A DNA stretch of 64,000 nucleotides from positions 12,656,060 through 12,720,059 of the forward strand of contig OZ038529.1 in the NCBI GenBank assembly GCA_964036665.1. Direction: 5' to 3'. Numbering within the stretch: position 1 is the first letter of the stretch; every line of letters starts with the position of its first letter. Below are positions 49,701 through 63,400 of the stretch, in pieces. The notes below the pieces were generated by a model, which was not told the DNA's origin, did not search any database, and worked only from the letters and a program-made list of their open reading frames with translations. The DNA is from Gordius sp. MW1. Its lineage: Eukaryota > Nematomorpha > Gordioida > Gordea > Gordiidae. A program made the position numbers and the translations under genes.

Positions 49701-52214
49701 AAAATATATAAAAGTAAGCCAATTTGAGAATCCTATTATCCTCGATTGACTTCCGAAAAGAGGTTTTAAGCTGCGAGAACTATCATTTTGACCAAAGACA
49801 ACGTTTTATTGTTGCGATTAGTTTGTTGTATCCCAACGTGATGCTTAATTTTTAAAAATGGCTCTATGCGATCATGATTTCAAAGTAATAGTTTTCAGAT
49901 TCTGATAAATTTTTACTTGGGATCATAGAAACCACGTCTGAAAACGACAACTTTCATCGGTTGAATACGGTTCAAAGAAACATATGTGAAAAATTTTGAG
50001 GTAAAAATATTAATTTTTTTCAATTCTATGTGAAAGAGCATGAAGAAATATATAAAAGTAAGCCAATTTGAGAATCCTATTATCCTCGATTGACTTCCGA
50101 AAAGAGGTTTTAAGCTGCCAGAATTATCATTTTGACAAAAGACAACGTTTTATTGTTGCGATTAGTTTGTTGTATCGCAACGTGAGTGCTTAATTTTTCA
50201 AAACTGCTCTATGCGATTATGATTTCAAAGTAATAGTTTTTAGATTCTGATAAATTTTTACTTGGGATCATAGAAACCACGTCTGAAAACGACAACTTTC
50301 ATCGGATCTATACGGTTCAAAGAAAAATATGTGAAAAATTTTGAGGTAAAAATATTTATTTTTTTCGATACTATGTGAAAGAGCATAAAAAAATATATAA
50401 AAGTAAGCCAATTTGAGAATCCTATTATCCTCGATTGACTTGCGAAAAGAGGTTTTAAGCTGCGAGAACTATCATTTTGACAAAAGACAACGTTTTATTG
50501 TTGCGATTAGTTTGTTGTATCGCAACGTGATGCTTAATTTTTGAAAATGGCTCTATGCGATCATGATTCAAAGTAATAGTTTTTAGATTCTGATAAATTT
50601 TTTCTTGGGATCATAGAAACCACGTCTGAAAACGACAACTTTCATCGGATGAATACGGTTCAAAGAAAAATATGTGAAAAGTTTTGAGGTAAAAATATTT
50701 ATTTTTTTCAATTGTATGTGAAAGAGCATGAAAAAATATATAAAAGTAAGCCAATTTGAGAATCCTATTATCCTCGATTGACTTCCGAAAAGAGGTTTTA
50801 AGCTGCGAGAACTATCATTTTGACCAAAGACAACGTTTTATTGTTGCGATTAGTTTGTTGTATCGCAACGTGAGTGCTTAATTTTTCAAAACTGCTCTAT
50901 GCGATTATGATTTCAAAGTAATAGTTTTTAGATTCTGATAAATTTTTACTTGGGATCATAGAAACCACGTCTGAAAACGACAACTTTCATCGGATGAATA
51001 CGGTTCAAAGAAAAATATGTGAAAAATTTTGAGGTAAAAATATTTATTTTTTCGATTCTATGTGAAAGAGCATGAAAAAATATATAAAAGTAAGCCAATT
51101 TGAGAATCCTATTATCCTCGATTGACTTCCGAAAAGAGGTTTTAAGCTGCGAGAACTATCATTTTGACAAAAGACAACGTTTTATTGTTGCGATTAGTTT
51201 GTTGTATCCCAACGTGATGCTTAATTTTTGAAAATGGCTCTATGCGATCATGATTTCAAAGTAATAGTTATTAGATTCTGATAAATTTTTACTTGGGATC
51301 ATAGGTACCACGTCTGAAAACGACAACTTTCATCGGATGAATTAGGTTCAAAGAAAAATATGTGAAAAATTTTGAGGTAAAAATATTTATTTTTTTCAAT
51401 TCTATGTGAAAGAGCATGAAAAAATATATAAAAGTAAGCCAATTTGAGAATCCTATTATCCTCGATTGACTTGCGAAAAGAGGTTTTAAGCTGCGAGAAC
51501 TATCATTTTGACAAAAGACAACGTTTTATTGTTGCGATTAGTTTGTTGTATCGCAACGTGATGCTTAATTTTTGAAAATGGCTCTATGCGATCATAATTT
51601 CAAAGTAATAGTTTTCAGATTCTGATAAATATTTACTTGGGATCATAGAAACCACGTCTGAAAACGACAAATCGGATGCATACGGTTGAAAGAAAAATAT
51701 GTGAAAAATTTTGAGGTAAAAATATTTATTTTTTTCAATTCTATGTGAAAGAGCATGAAAAAATATATAAAAGTAAGCCAATTTGAGAATCCTATTATCC
51801 TCGATTGACTTCCGAAAAGAGGTTTTAAGCTGCAAGAACTATCATTTTGACAAAAGACAACGTTTTATTGTTGCGATTAGTTTGTTGTATCGCAACGTGA
51901 GTGCTTAATTTTTTAAAACTGCTCTATGCGATTATGATTTCAAAGTAATAGTTTTTAGATTCTGATAAATTTTTACTTGGGATCATAGAAACCACGTCTG
52001 AAAACGACAACTTTCATCGGATGAATACGGTTCAAAGAAAAATATGTGAAAAATTTTGAGGTAAAAATATTTATTTTTTCGATTCTATGTGAAAGAGCAT
52101 GAAAAAATATATAAAAGTAAGCCAATTTGAGAATCCTATTATCCTCGATTGACTTCCGAAAAGAGGTTTTAAGCTGCGAGAACTATCATTTTGACCAAAG
52201 ACAACGTTTTATTG
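46722..52214 (-). repeat. Satellite monomers of mixed higher order
   Basis: About 16 monomers. Two consecutive GAGTGGTTAATT monomers (about 47.06 and 47.4 kb) recur as a pair at about 59.43 and 59.78 kb. The stretch 49.1-51.2 kb repeats the order seen at 37.8-39.5 kb, including GGATCTATACGG. Two monomers carrying the 83-codon frame are 3094 bp (nine monomers) apart. Confidence 0.7.
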
Positions 52215-55200
52215 TTGCGATTAGTTTGTTGTATCCCAACGTGATGCTTAATTTTTGAAAATGGCTCTATGCGATCATGATTTCAAAGTAATAGTTATTA
52301 GATTCTGATAAATTTTTACTTGGGATCATAGGTACCACGTCTGAAAACGACAACTTTCATCGGATGAATTAGGTTCAAAGAAAAATATGTGAAAAATTTT
52401 GAGGTAAAAATATTTATTTTTTTCAATTCTATGTGAAAGAGCATGAAAAAATATATAAAAGTAAGCCAATTTGAGAATCCTATTATCCTCGATTGACTTG
52501 CGAAAAGAGGTTTTAAGCTGCGAGAACTATCATTTTGACAAAAGACAACGTTTTATTGTTGCGATTAGTTTGTTGTATCGCAACGTGATGCTTAATTTTT
52601 GAAAATGGCTCTATGCGATCATAATTTCAAAGTAATAGTTTTCAGATTCTGATAAATATTTACTTGGGATCATAGAAACCACGTCTGAAAACGACAAATC
52701 GGATGCATACGGTTGAAAGAAAAATATGTGAAAAATTTTGAGGTAAAAATATTTATTTTTTTCAATTCTATGTTAAAGAGCATGAAAAAATATATAAAAG
52801 TAAGCCAATTTGAGAATCCTATTATCCTCGATTGACTTCCGAAAAGAGGTTTTAAGCTGCAAGAACTATCATTTTGACAAAAGACAACGTTTTATTGTTG
52901 CGATTAGTTTGTTGTATCGCAACGTGATGCTTAATTTTTGAAAATGGCTCTATGCGATCATGATTCAAAGTAATAGTTTTTAGATTCTGATAAATTTTTT
53001 CTTGGGATCATAGAAACCACGTCTGAAAACGACAACTTTCATCGGATGAATACGGCGGTTCAAAGAAAAATATGTGAAAAGTTTTGAGGTTAAAATATTT
53101 ATTTTTTTCAATTCTATGTGAAAGAGCATGAAAAAATATATAAAAGTAAGCCAATTTGAGAATCCTATTATCCTCGATTGACTTCCGAAAAGAGGTTTTA
53201 AGCTGCGAGAACTATCATTTTGACAAAAGACAACGTTTTATTGTTGCGATTAGTTTGTTGTATCGCAACGTGAGTGCTTAATTTTTCAAAACTGCTCTAT
53301 GCGATTATGATTTCAAAGTAATAGTTTTTAGATTCTGATAAATTTTTACTTGGGATCATAGAAACCACGTCTGAAAACGACAACTTTCATCGGATGAATA
53401 CGGTTCAAAGAAAAATATGTGAAAAATTTTGAGGTAAAAATATTTATTTTTTCGATTCTATGTGAAAGAGCATGAAAAAATATATAAAAGTAAGCCAATT
53501 TGAGAATCCTATTATCCTCGATTGACTTCCGAAAAGAGGTTTTAAGCTGCGAGAACTATCATTTTGACAAAAGACAACGTTTTATTGTTGCGATTAGTTT
53601 GTTGTATCGCAACGTGAGTGCTTAATTTTTAAAAATGGCTCTATGCGATCATGATTTCAAAGTAATAGTTTTCAGATTCTGATAAATTTTTACTTGGGAT
53701 CATAGAAACCACGTCTGAAAACGACAACTTTCATCGGATGAATACGGTTCAAAGAAACATATGTGAAAAATTTTGAGGTAAAAATATTAATTTTTTTCAA
53801 TTCTATGTGAAAGAGCATGAAGAAATATATAAAAGTAAGCCAATTTGAGAATCCTATTATCTTCGATTGACTTCCGAAAAGAGGTTTTAAGCTGCGAGAA
53901 TTATCATTTTGACAAAAGACAACGTTTTATTGTTGCGATTAGTTTGTTGTATCGCAACGTGAGTGCTTAATTTTTCAAAACTGCTCTATGCGATTATGAT
54001 TTCAAAGTAATAGTTTTTAGATTCTGATAAATTTTTACTTGGGATCATAGAAACCACGTCTGAAAACGACAACTTTCATCGGATGAATACGGTTCAAAGA
54101 AAAATATGTGAAAAATTTTGAGGTAAAAATATTTATTTTTTTCGATTCTATGTGAAAGAGCATGAAAAAATATATAAAAGTAAGCCAATTTGAAAACCCT
54201 ATTATCCTCGATTGACTTCCGAAAAGAGGTTTTAAGCTGCGAGAACTATCATTTTGACCAAAGACAACGTTTTATTGTTGCGATTAGTTTGTTGTATCCC
54301 AACGTGATGCTTAATTTTTGAAAATGGCTCTATGCGATCATGATTTCAAAGTAATAGTTTTTAGATTCTGATAAATTTTTACTTGGGATCATAGGTACCA
54401 CGTCTGAAAACGACAACTTTCATCGGATGAATTAGGTTCAAAGAAAAATATGTGAAAAATTTTGAGGTAAAAATATTTATTTTTTTCAATTCTATGTGAA
54501 AGAGCATGAAAAAATATATAAAAGTAAGCCAATTTGAGAATCCTATTATCCTCGATTGACTTGCGAAAAGAGGATTTAAGCTGCGAGAACTATCATTTTG
54601 ACAAAAGACAACGTTTTATTGTTGCGATTAGTTTGTTGTATCGCAACGTGATGCTTAATTTTTGAAAATGGCTCTATGCGATCATTTCAAAGTAATAGTT
54701 TTCAGATTCTGATAAATATTTACTTGGGATCATAGAAACCACTTCTGAAAACGACAAATCGGATGCATACGGTTGAAAGAAAAATATGTGAAAAATTTAG
54801 AGGTAAAAATATTTATTTTTTTCAATTCTATGTGAAAGAGCATGAAAAAATATATAAAAGTAAGCCAATTTGAGAATCCTATTATCCTCGATTGACTTCC
54901 GAAAAGAGGTTTTAAGCTGCAAGAACTATCATTTTGACAAAAGACAACGTTTTATTGTTGCGATTAGTTTGTTGTATCGCAACGTGATGCTTAATTTTTA
55001 AAAATGGCTCTATGCGATCATTATTCAAAGTAATAGTTTTTAGATTCTGATAAATTTTTTCTTGGGATCATAGAAACCACGTCTGAAAACGACAACTTTC
55101 ATCGGATGAATACGGCGGTTCAAAGAAAAATATGTGAAAAGTTTTGAGGTTAAAATATTTATTTTTTTCAATTCTATGTGAAAGAGCATGAAAAAATATA

Positions 55201-56337
55201 TAAAATTAAGCCAATTTGAGAATCCTATTATCCTCGATTGACTTCCGAAAAGAGGTTTTAAGCTGCGAGAACTATCATTTTGACAAAAGACAACGTTTTA
55301 TTGTTGCGATTAGTTTGTTGTATCGCAACGTGAGTGGTTAATTTTTCAAAACTGCTCTATGCGATTATGATTTCAAAGTAATAGTTTTTAGATTCTGATA
55401 AATTTTTACTTGGGATCATAGAAACCACGTCTGAAAACGACAACTTTCATCGGATGAATACGGTTCAAAGAAAAATATGTGAAAAATTTTGAGGTAAAAA
55501 TATTTATTTTTTTCGATACTATGTGAAAGAGCATAAAAAAATATATAAAAGTAAGCCAATTTGAGAATCCTATTATCCTCGATTGACTTGCGAAAAGAGG
55601 TTTTAAGCTGCGAGAACTATCATTTTGACAAAAGACAACGTTTTATTGTTGCGATTAGTTTGTTGTATCGCAACGTGAGTGCTTAATTTTTTAAAACTGC
55701 TCTATGCGATTATGATTTCAAAGTAATAGTTTTTAGATTCTGATAAATTTTTACTTGGGATCATAGAAACCACGTCTGAAAACGACAACTTTCATCGGAT
55801 GAATACGGTTCAAAGAAAAATATGTGAAAAATTTTGAGGTAAAAATATTTATTTTTTTCGATACTATGTGAAAGAGCATAAAAAAATATATAAAAGTAAG
55901 CCAATTTGAGAATCCTATTATCCTCGATTGACTTGCGAAAAGAGGTTTTAAGCTGCGAGAACTATCATTTTGACAAAAGACAACGTTTTATTGTTGCGAT
56001 TAGTTTGTTGTATCGCAACGTGAGTGCTTAATTTTTTAAAACTGCTCTATGCGATTATGATTTCAAAGTAATAGTTTTTAGATTCTGATAAATTTTTACT
56101 TGGGATCATAGAAACCACGTCTGAAAACGACAACTTTCATCGGATGAATACGGTTCAAAGAAAAATATGTGAAAAATTTTGAGGTAAAAATATTTATTTT
56201 TTCGATTCTATGTGAAAGAGCATGAAAAAATATATAAAAGTAAGCCAATTTGAGAATCCTATTATCCTCGATTGACTTCCGAAAAGAGGTTTTAAGCTGC
56301 GAGAACTATCATTTTGACCAAAGACAACGTTTTATTG
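52215..56337 (-). repeat. 12-monomer unit, copy 1
   Basis: This 4123-bp unit starts with an ATCCCAAC/GGTACC monomer. The marker CTATGTTAAAG lies at about 52771 and 56894. A private CTATTATCTTCG near 53861 and GAAAACCC near 54194 distinguish it from copy 2. It appears to be an extension of the eight-monomer unit at 41.2-46.7 kb by four monomers. Confidence 0.85.
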
Positions 56338-59300
56338 TTGCGATTAGTTTGTTGTATCCCAACGTGATGCTTAATTTTTGAAAATGGCTCTATGCGATCA
56401 TGATTTCAAAGTAATAGTTATTAGATTCTGATAAATTTTTACTTGGGATCATAGGTACCACGTCTGAAAACGACAACTTTCATCGGATGAATTAGGTTCA
56501 AAGAAAAATATGTGAAAAATTTTGAGGTAAAAATATTTATTTTTTTCAATTCTATGTGAAAGAGCATGAAAAAATATATAAAAGTAAGCCAATTTGAGAA
56601 TCCTATTATCCTCGATTGACTTGCGAAAAGAGGTTTTAAGCTGCGAGAACTATCATTTTGACAAAAGACAACGTTTTATTGTTGCGATTAGTTTGTTGTA
56701 TCGCAACGTGATGCTTAATTTTTGAAAATGGCTCTATGCGATCATAATTTCAAAGTAATAGTTTTCAGATTCTGATAAATATTTACTTGGGATCATAGAA
56801 ACCACGTCTGAAAACGACAAATCGGATGCATACGGTTGAAAGAAAAATATGTGAAAAATTTTGAGGTAAAAATATTTATTTTTTTCAATTCTATGTTAAA
56901 GAGCATGAAAAAATATATAAAAGTAAGCCAATTTGAGAATCCTATTATCCTCGATTGACTTCCGAAAAGAGGTTTTAAGCTGCAAGAACTATCATTTTGA
57001 CAAAAGACAACGTTTTATTGTTGCGATTAGTTTGTTGTATCGCAACGTGATGCTTAATTTTTGAAAATGGCTCTATGCGATCATGATTCAAAGTAATAGT
57101 TTTTAGATTCTGATAAATTTTTTCTTGGGATCATAGAAACCACGTCTGAAAACGACAACTTTCATCGGATGAATACGGCGGTTCAAAGAAAAATATGTGA
57201 AAAGTTTTGAGGTTAAAATATTTATTTTTTTCAATTCTATGTGAAAGAGCATGAAAAAATATATAAAAGTAAGCCAATTTGAGAATCCTATTATCCTCGA
57301 TTGACTTCCGAAAAGAGGTTTTAAGCTGCGAGAACTATCATTTTGACAAAAGACAACGTTTTATTGTTGCGATTAGTTTGTTGTATCGCAACGTGAGTGC
57401 TTAATTTTTCAAAACTGCTCTATGCGATTATGATTTCAAAGTAATAGTTTTTAGATTCTGATAAATTTTTACTTGGGATCATAGAAACCACGTCTGAAAA
57501 CGACAACTTTCATCGGATGAATACGGTTCAAAGAAAAATATGTGAAAAATTTTGAGGTAAAAATATTTATTTTTTCGATTCTATGTGAAAGAGCATGAAA
57601 AAATATATAAAAGTAAGCCAATTTGAGAATCCTATTATCCTCGATTGACTTGCGAAAAGAGGTTTTAAGCTGCGAGAACTATCATTTTGACAAAAGACAA
57701 CGTTTTATTGTTGCGATTAGTTTGTTGTATCGCAACGTGAGTGCTTAATTTTTAAAAATGGCTCTATGCGATCATGATTTCAAAGTAATAGTTTTCAGAT
57801 TCTGATAAATTTTTACTTGGGATCATAGAAACCACGTCTGAAAACGACAACTTTCATCGGATGAATACGGTTCAAAGAAACATATGTGAAAAATTTTGAG
57901 GTAAAAATATTAATTTTTTTCAATTCTATGTGAAAGAGCATGAAGAAATATATAAAAGTAAGCCAATTTGAGAATCCTATTATCCTCGATTGACTTCCGA
58001 AAAGAGGTTTTAAGCTGCGAGAATTATCATTTTGACAAAAGACAACGTTTTATTGTTGCGATTAGTTTGTTGTATCGCAACGTGAGTGCTTAATTTTTCA
58101 AAACTGCTCTATGCGATTATGATTTCAAAGTAATAGTTTTTAGATTCTGATAAATTTTTACTTGGGATCATAGAAACCACGTCTGAAAACGACAACTTTC
58201 ATCGGATGAATACGGTTCAAAGAAAAATATGTGAAAAATTTTGAGGTAAAAATATTTATTTTTTTCGATTCTATGTGAAAGAGCATGAAAAAATATATAA
58301 AAGTAAGCCAATTTGAAAATCCTATTATCCTCGATTGACTTCCGAAAAGAGGTTTTAAGCTGCGAGAACTATCATTTTGACCAAAGACAACGTTTTATTG
58401 TTGCGATTAGTTTGTTGTATCCCAACGTGATGCTTAATTTTTGAAAATGGCTCTATGCGATCATGATTTCAAAGTAATAGTTTTTAGATTCTGATAAATT
58501 TTTACTTGGGATCATAGGTACCACGTCTGAAAACGACAACTTTCATCGGATGAATTAGGTTCAAAGAAAAATATGTGAAAAATTTTGAGGTAAAAATATT
58601 TATTTTTTTCAATTCTATGTGAAAGAGCATGAAAAAATATATAAAAGTAAGCCAATTTGAGAATCCTATTATCCTCGATTGACTTGCGAAAAGAGGATTT
58701 AAGCTGCGAGAACTATCATTTTGACAAAAGACAACGTTTTATTGTTGCGATTAGTTTGTTGTATCGCAACGTGATGCTTAATTTTTGAAAATGGCTCTAT
58801 GCGATCATTTCAAAGTAATAGTTTTCAGATTCTGATAAATATTTACTTGGGATCATAGAAACCACTTCTGAAAACGACAAATCGGATGCATACGGTTGAA
58901 AGAAAAATATGTGAAAAATTTAGAGGTAAAAATATTTATTTTTTTCAATTCTATGTGAAAGAGCATGAAAAAATATATAAAAGTAAGCCAATTTGAGAAT
59001 CCTATTATCCTCGATTGACTTCCGAAAAGAGGTTTTAAGCTGCAAGAACTATCATTTTGACAAAAGACAACGTTTTATTGTTGCGATTAGTTTGTTGTAT
59101 CGCAACGTGATGCTTAATTTTTAAAAATGGCTCTATGCGATCATTATTCAAAGTAATAGTTTTTAGATTCTGATAAATTTTTTCTTGGGATCATAGAAAC
59201 CACGTCTGAAAACGACAACTTTCATCGGATGAATACGGCGGTTCAAAGAAAAATATGTGAAAAGTTTTGAGGTTAAAATATTTATTTTTTTCAATTCTAT

Positions 59301-60459
59301 GTGAAAGAGCATGAAAAAATATATAAAATTAAGCCAATTTGAGAATTCTATTATCCTCGATTGACTTCCGAAAAGAGGTTTTAAGCTGCGAGAACTATCA
59401 TTTTGACAAAAGACAACGTTTTATTGTTGCGATTAGTTTGTTGTATCGCAACGTGAGTGGTTAATTTTTCAAAACTGCTCTATGCGATTATGATTTCAAA
59501 GTAATAGTTTTTAGATTCTGATAAATTTTTACTTGGGATCATAGAAACCACGTCTGAAAACGACAACTTTCATCGGATGAATACGGTTCAAAGAAAAATA
59601 TGTGAAAAATTTTGAGGTAAAAATATTTATTTTTTCAATTCTATGTGAAAGAGCATGAAAAAATATATAAAAGTAAGCCAATTTGAGAATCCTATTATCC
59701 TCGATTGACTTCCGAAAAGAGGTTTTAAGCTGCGAGAACTATCATTTTGACAAAAGACAACGTTTTATTGTTGCGATTAGTTTGTTGTATCGCAACGTGA
59801 GTGGTTAATTTTTCAAAACTGCTCTATGCGATTATGATTTCAAAGTAATAGTTTTTAGATTCTGATAAATTTTTACTTGGGATCATAGAAACCACGTCTG
59901 AAAACGACAACTTTCATCGGATGAATACGGTTCAAAGAAAAATATGTGAAAAATTTTGAGGTAAAAATATTTATTTTTTTCGATACTATGTGAAAGAGCA
60001 TAAAAAAATATATAAAAGTAAGCCAATTTGAGAATCCTATTATCCTCGATTGACTTGCGAAAAGAGGTTTTAAGCTGCGAGAACTATCATTTTGACAAAA
60101 GACAACGTTTTATTGTTGCGATTAGTTTGTTGTATCGCAACGTGAGTGCTTAATTTTTTAAAACTGCTCTATGCGATTATGATTTCAAAGTAATAGTTTT
60201 TAGATTCTGATAAATTTTTACTTGGGATCATAGAAACCACGTCTGAAAACGACAACTTTCATCGGATGAATACGGTTCAAAGAAAAATATGTGAAAAATT
60301 TTGAGGTAAAAATATTTATTTTTTCGATTCTATGTGAAAGAGCATGAAAAAATATATAAAAGTAAGCCAATTTGAGAATCCTATTATCCTCGATTGACTT
60401 CCGAAAAGAGGTTTTAAGCTGCGAGAACTATCATTTTGACCAAAGACAACGTTTTATTG
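56338..60459 (-). repeat. 12-monomer unit, copy 2
   Basis: 4122 bp, same monomer order as copy 1. It differs near its end, where the GAGTGGTT monomer is present twice in place of one such monomer followed by a CGATACTATG one. AGAATTCTATTATCC at about 59343 creates an EcoRI site absent from copy 1. Confidence 0.85.
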
Positions 60460-63400
60460 TTGCGATTAGTTTGTTGTATCCCAACGTGATGCTTAATTTT
60501 TGAAAATGGCTCTATGCGATCATGATTTCAAAGTAATAGTTATTAGATTCTGATAAATTTTTACTTGGGATCATAGGTACCACGTCTGAAAACGACAACT
60601 TTCATCGGATGAATTAGGTTCAAAGAAAAATATGTGAAAAATTTTGAGGTAAAAATATTTATTTTTTTCAATTCTATGTGAAAGAGCATGAAAAAATATA
60701 TAAAAGTAAGCCAATTTGAGAATCCTATTATCCTCGATTGACTTGCGAAAAGAGGTTTTAAGCTGCGAGAACTATCATTTTGACAAAAGACAACGTTTTA
60801 TTGTTGCGATTAGTTTGTTGTATCGCAACGTGATGCTTAATTTTTGAAAATGGCTCTATGCGATCATAATTTCAAAGTAATAGTTTTCAGATTCTGATAA
60901 ATATTTACTTGGGATCATAGAAACCACGTCTGAAAACGACAAATCGGATGCATACGGTTGAAAGAAAAATATGTGAAAAATTTTGAGGTAAAAATATTTA
61001 TTTTTTTCAATTCTATGTGAAAGAGCATGAAAAAATATATAAAAGTAAGCCAATTTGAGAATCCTATTATCCTCGATTGACTTCCGAAAAGAGGTTTTAA
61101 GCTGCAAGAACTATCATTTTGACAAAAGACAACGTTTTATTGTTGCGATTAGTTTGTTGTATCGCAACGTGATGCTTAATTTTTGAAAATGGCTCTATGC
61201 GATCATGATTCAAAGTAATAGTTTTTAGATTCTGATAAATTTTTTCTTGGGATCATAGAAACCACGTCTGAAAACGACAACTTTCATCGGATGAATACGG
61301 CGGTTCAAAGAAAAATATGTGAAAAGTTTTGAGGTTAAAATATTTATTTTTTTCAATTCTATGTGAAAGAGCATGAAAAAATATATAAAAGTAAGCCAAT
61401 TTGAGAATCCTATTATCCTCGATTGACTTCCGAAAAGAGGTTTTAAGCTGCGAGAACTATCATTTTGACAAAAGACAACGTTTTATTGTTGCGATTAGTT
61501 TGTTGTATCGCAACGTGAGTGCTTAATTTTTCAAAACTGCTCTATGCGATTATGATTTCAAAGTAATAGTTTTTAGATTCTGATAAATTTTTACTTGGGA
61601 TCATAGAAACCACGTCTGAAAACGACAACTTTCATCGGATGAATACGGTTCAAAGAAAAATATGTGAAAAATTTTGAGGTAAAAATATTTATTTTTTCGA
61701 TTCTATGTGAAAGAGCATGAAAAAATATATAAAAGTAAGCCAATTTGAGAATCCTATTATCCTCGATTGACTTCCGAAAAGAGGTTTTAAGCTGCGAGAA
61801 CTATCATTTTGACAAAAGACAACGTTTTATTGTTGCGATTAGTTTGTTGTATCGCAACGTGAGTGCTTAATTTTTAAAAATGGCTCTATGCGATCATGAT
61901 TTCAAAGTAATAGTTTTCAGATTCTGATAAATTTTTACTTGGGATCATAGAAACCACGTCTGAAAACGACAACTTTCATCGGATGAATACGGTTCAAAGA
62001 AAAATATGTGAAAAATTTTGAGGTAAAAATATTTATTTTTTTCGATACTATGTGAAAGAGCATAAAAAAATATATAAAAGTAAGCCAATTTGAGAATCCT
62101 ATTATCCTCGATTGACTTGCGAAAAAAGGTTTTAAGCTGCGAGAACTATCATTTTTACAAAAGACAACGTTTTATTGTTGCGATTAGTTTGTTGTATCGC
62201 AACGTGAGTGCTTAATTTTTTAAAACTGCTCTATGCGATTATGATTTCAAAGTAATAGTTTTTAGATTCTGATAAATTTTTGCTTGGGATCATAGAAACC
62301 ACGTCTGAAAACGACAACTTTCATCGGATGAATACGGTTCAAAGAAAAATATGTGAAAAATTTTGAGGTAAAAATATTTATTTTTTTCAATTCTATGTGA
62401 AAGAGCATGAAAAAATATATAAAAGTAAGCCAATTTGAGAATCCTATTATCCTCGATTGACTTGCGAAAAGAGGTTTTAAGCTGCGAGAACTATCATTTT
62501 GACAAAAGACAACGTTTTATTGTTGCGATTAGTTTGTTGTATCGCAACGTGATGCTTAATTTTTGAAAATGGCTCTATGCGATCATGATTCAAAGTAATA
62601 GTTTTTAGATTCTGATAAATTTTTTCTTGGGATCATAGAAACCACGTCTGAAAACGACAACTTTCATCGGATGAATACGGTTCAAAGAAAAATATGTGAA
62701 AAGTTTTGAGGTTAAAATATTTATTTTTTTCAATTCTATGTGAAAGAGCATGAAAAAATATATAAAAGTAAGCCAATTTGAGAATCCTATTATCCTCGAT
62801 TGACTTCCGAAAAGAGGTTTTAAGCTGCGAGAACTATCATTTTGACAAAAGACAACGTTTTATTGTTGCGATTAGTTTGTTGTATCGCAACGTGAGTGCT
62901 TAATTTTTCAAAACTGCTCTATGCGATTATGATTTCAAAGTAATAGTTTTTAGATTCTGATAAATTTTTACTTGGGATCATAGAAACCACGTCTGAAAAC
63001 GACAACTTTCATCGGATGAATACGGTTCAAAGAAAAATATGTGAAAAATTTTGAGGTAAAAATATTTATTTTTTTCGATACTATGTGAAAGAGCATAAAA
63101 AAATATATAAAAGTAAGCCAATTTGAGAATCCTATTATCTTCGATTGACTTCCGAAAAGAGGTTTTAAGCTGCGAGAATTATCATTTTGACAAAAGACAA
63201 CGTTTTATTGTTGCGATTAGTTTGTTGTATCGCAACGTGAGTGCTTAATTTTTCAAAACTGCTCTATGCGATTATGATTTCAAAGTAATAGTTTTTAGAT
63301 TCTGATAAATTTTTACTTGGGATCATAGAAACCACGTCTGAAAACGACAACTTTCATCGGATGAATACGGTTCAAAGAAAAATATGTGAAAAATTTTGAG

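Noticed and set aside
17307..61107. A conserved 83-residue protein family in seven or more copies
   Set aside because: The start is TTG, the frame is created by a five-base deletion in a satellite subtype, and conservation is no higher than that of the surrounding DNA. Eukaryotic translation from it is unlikely.
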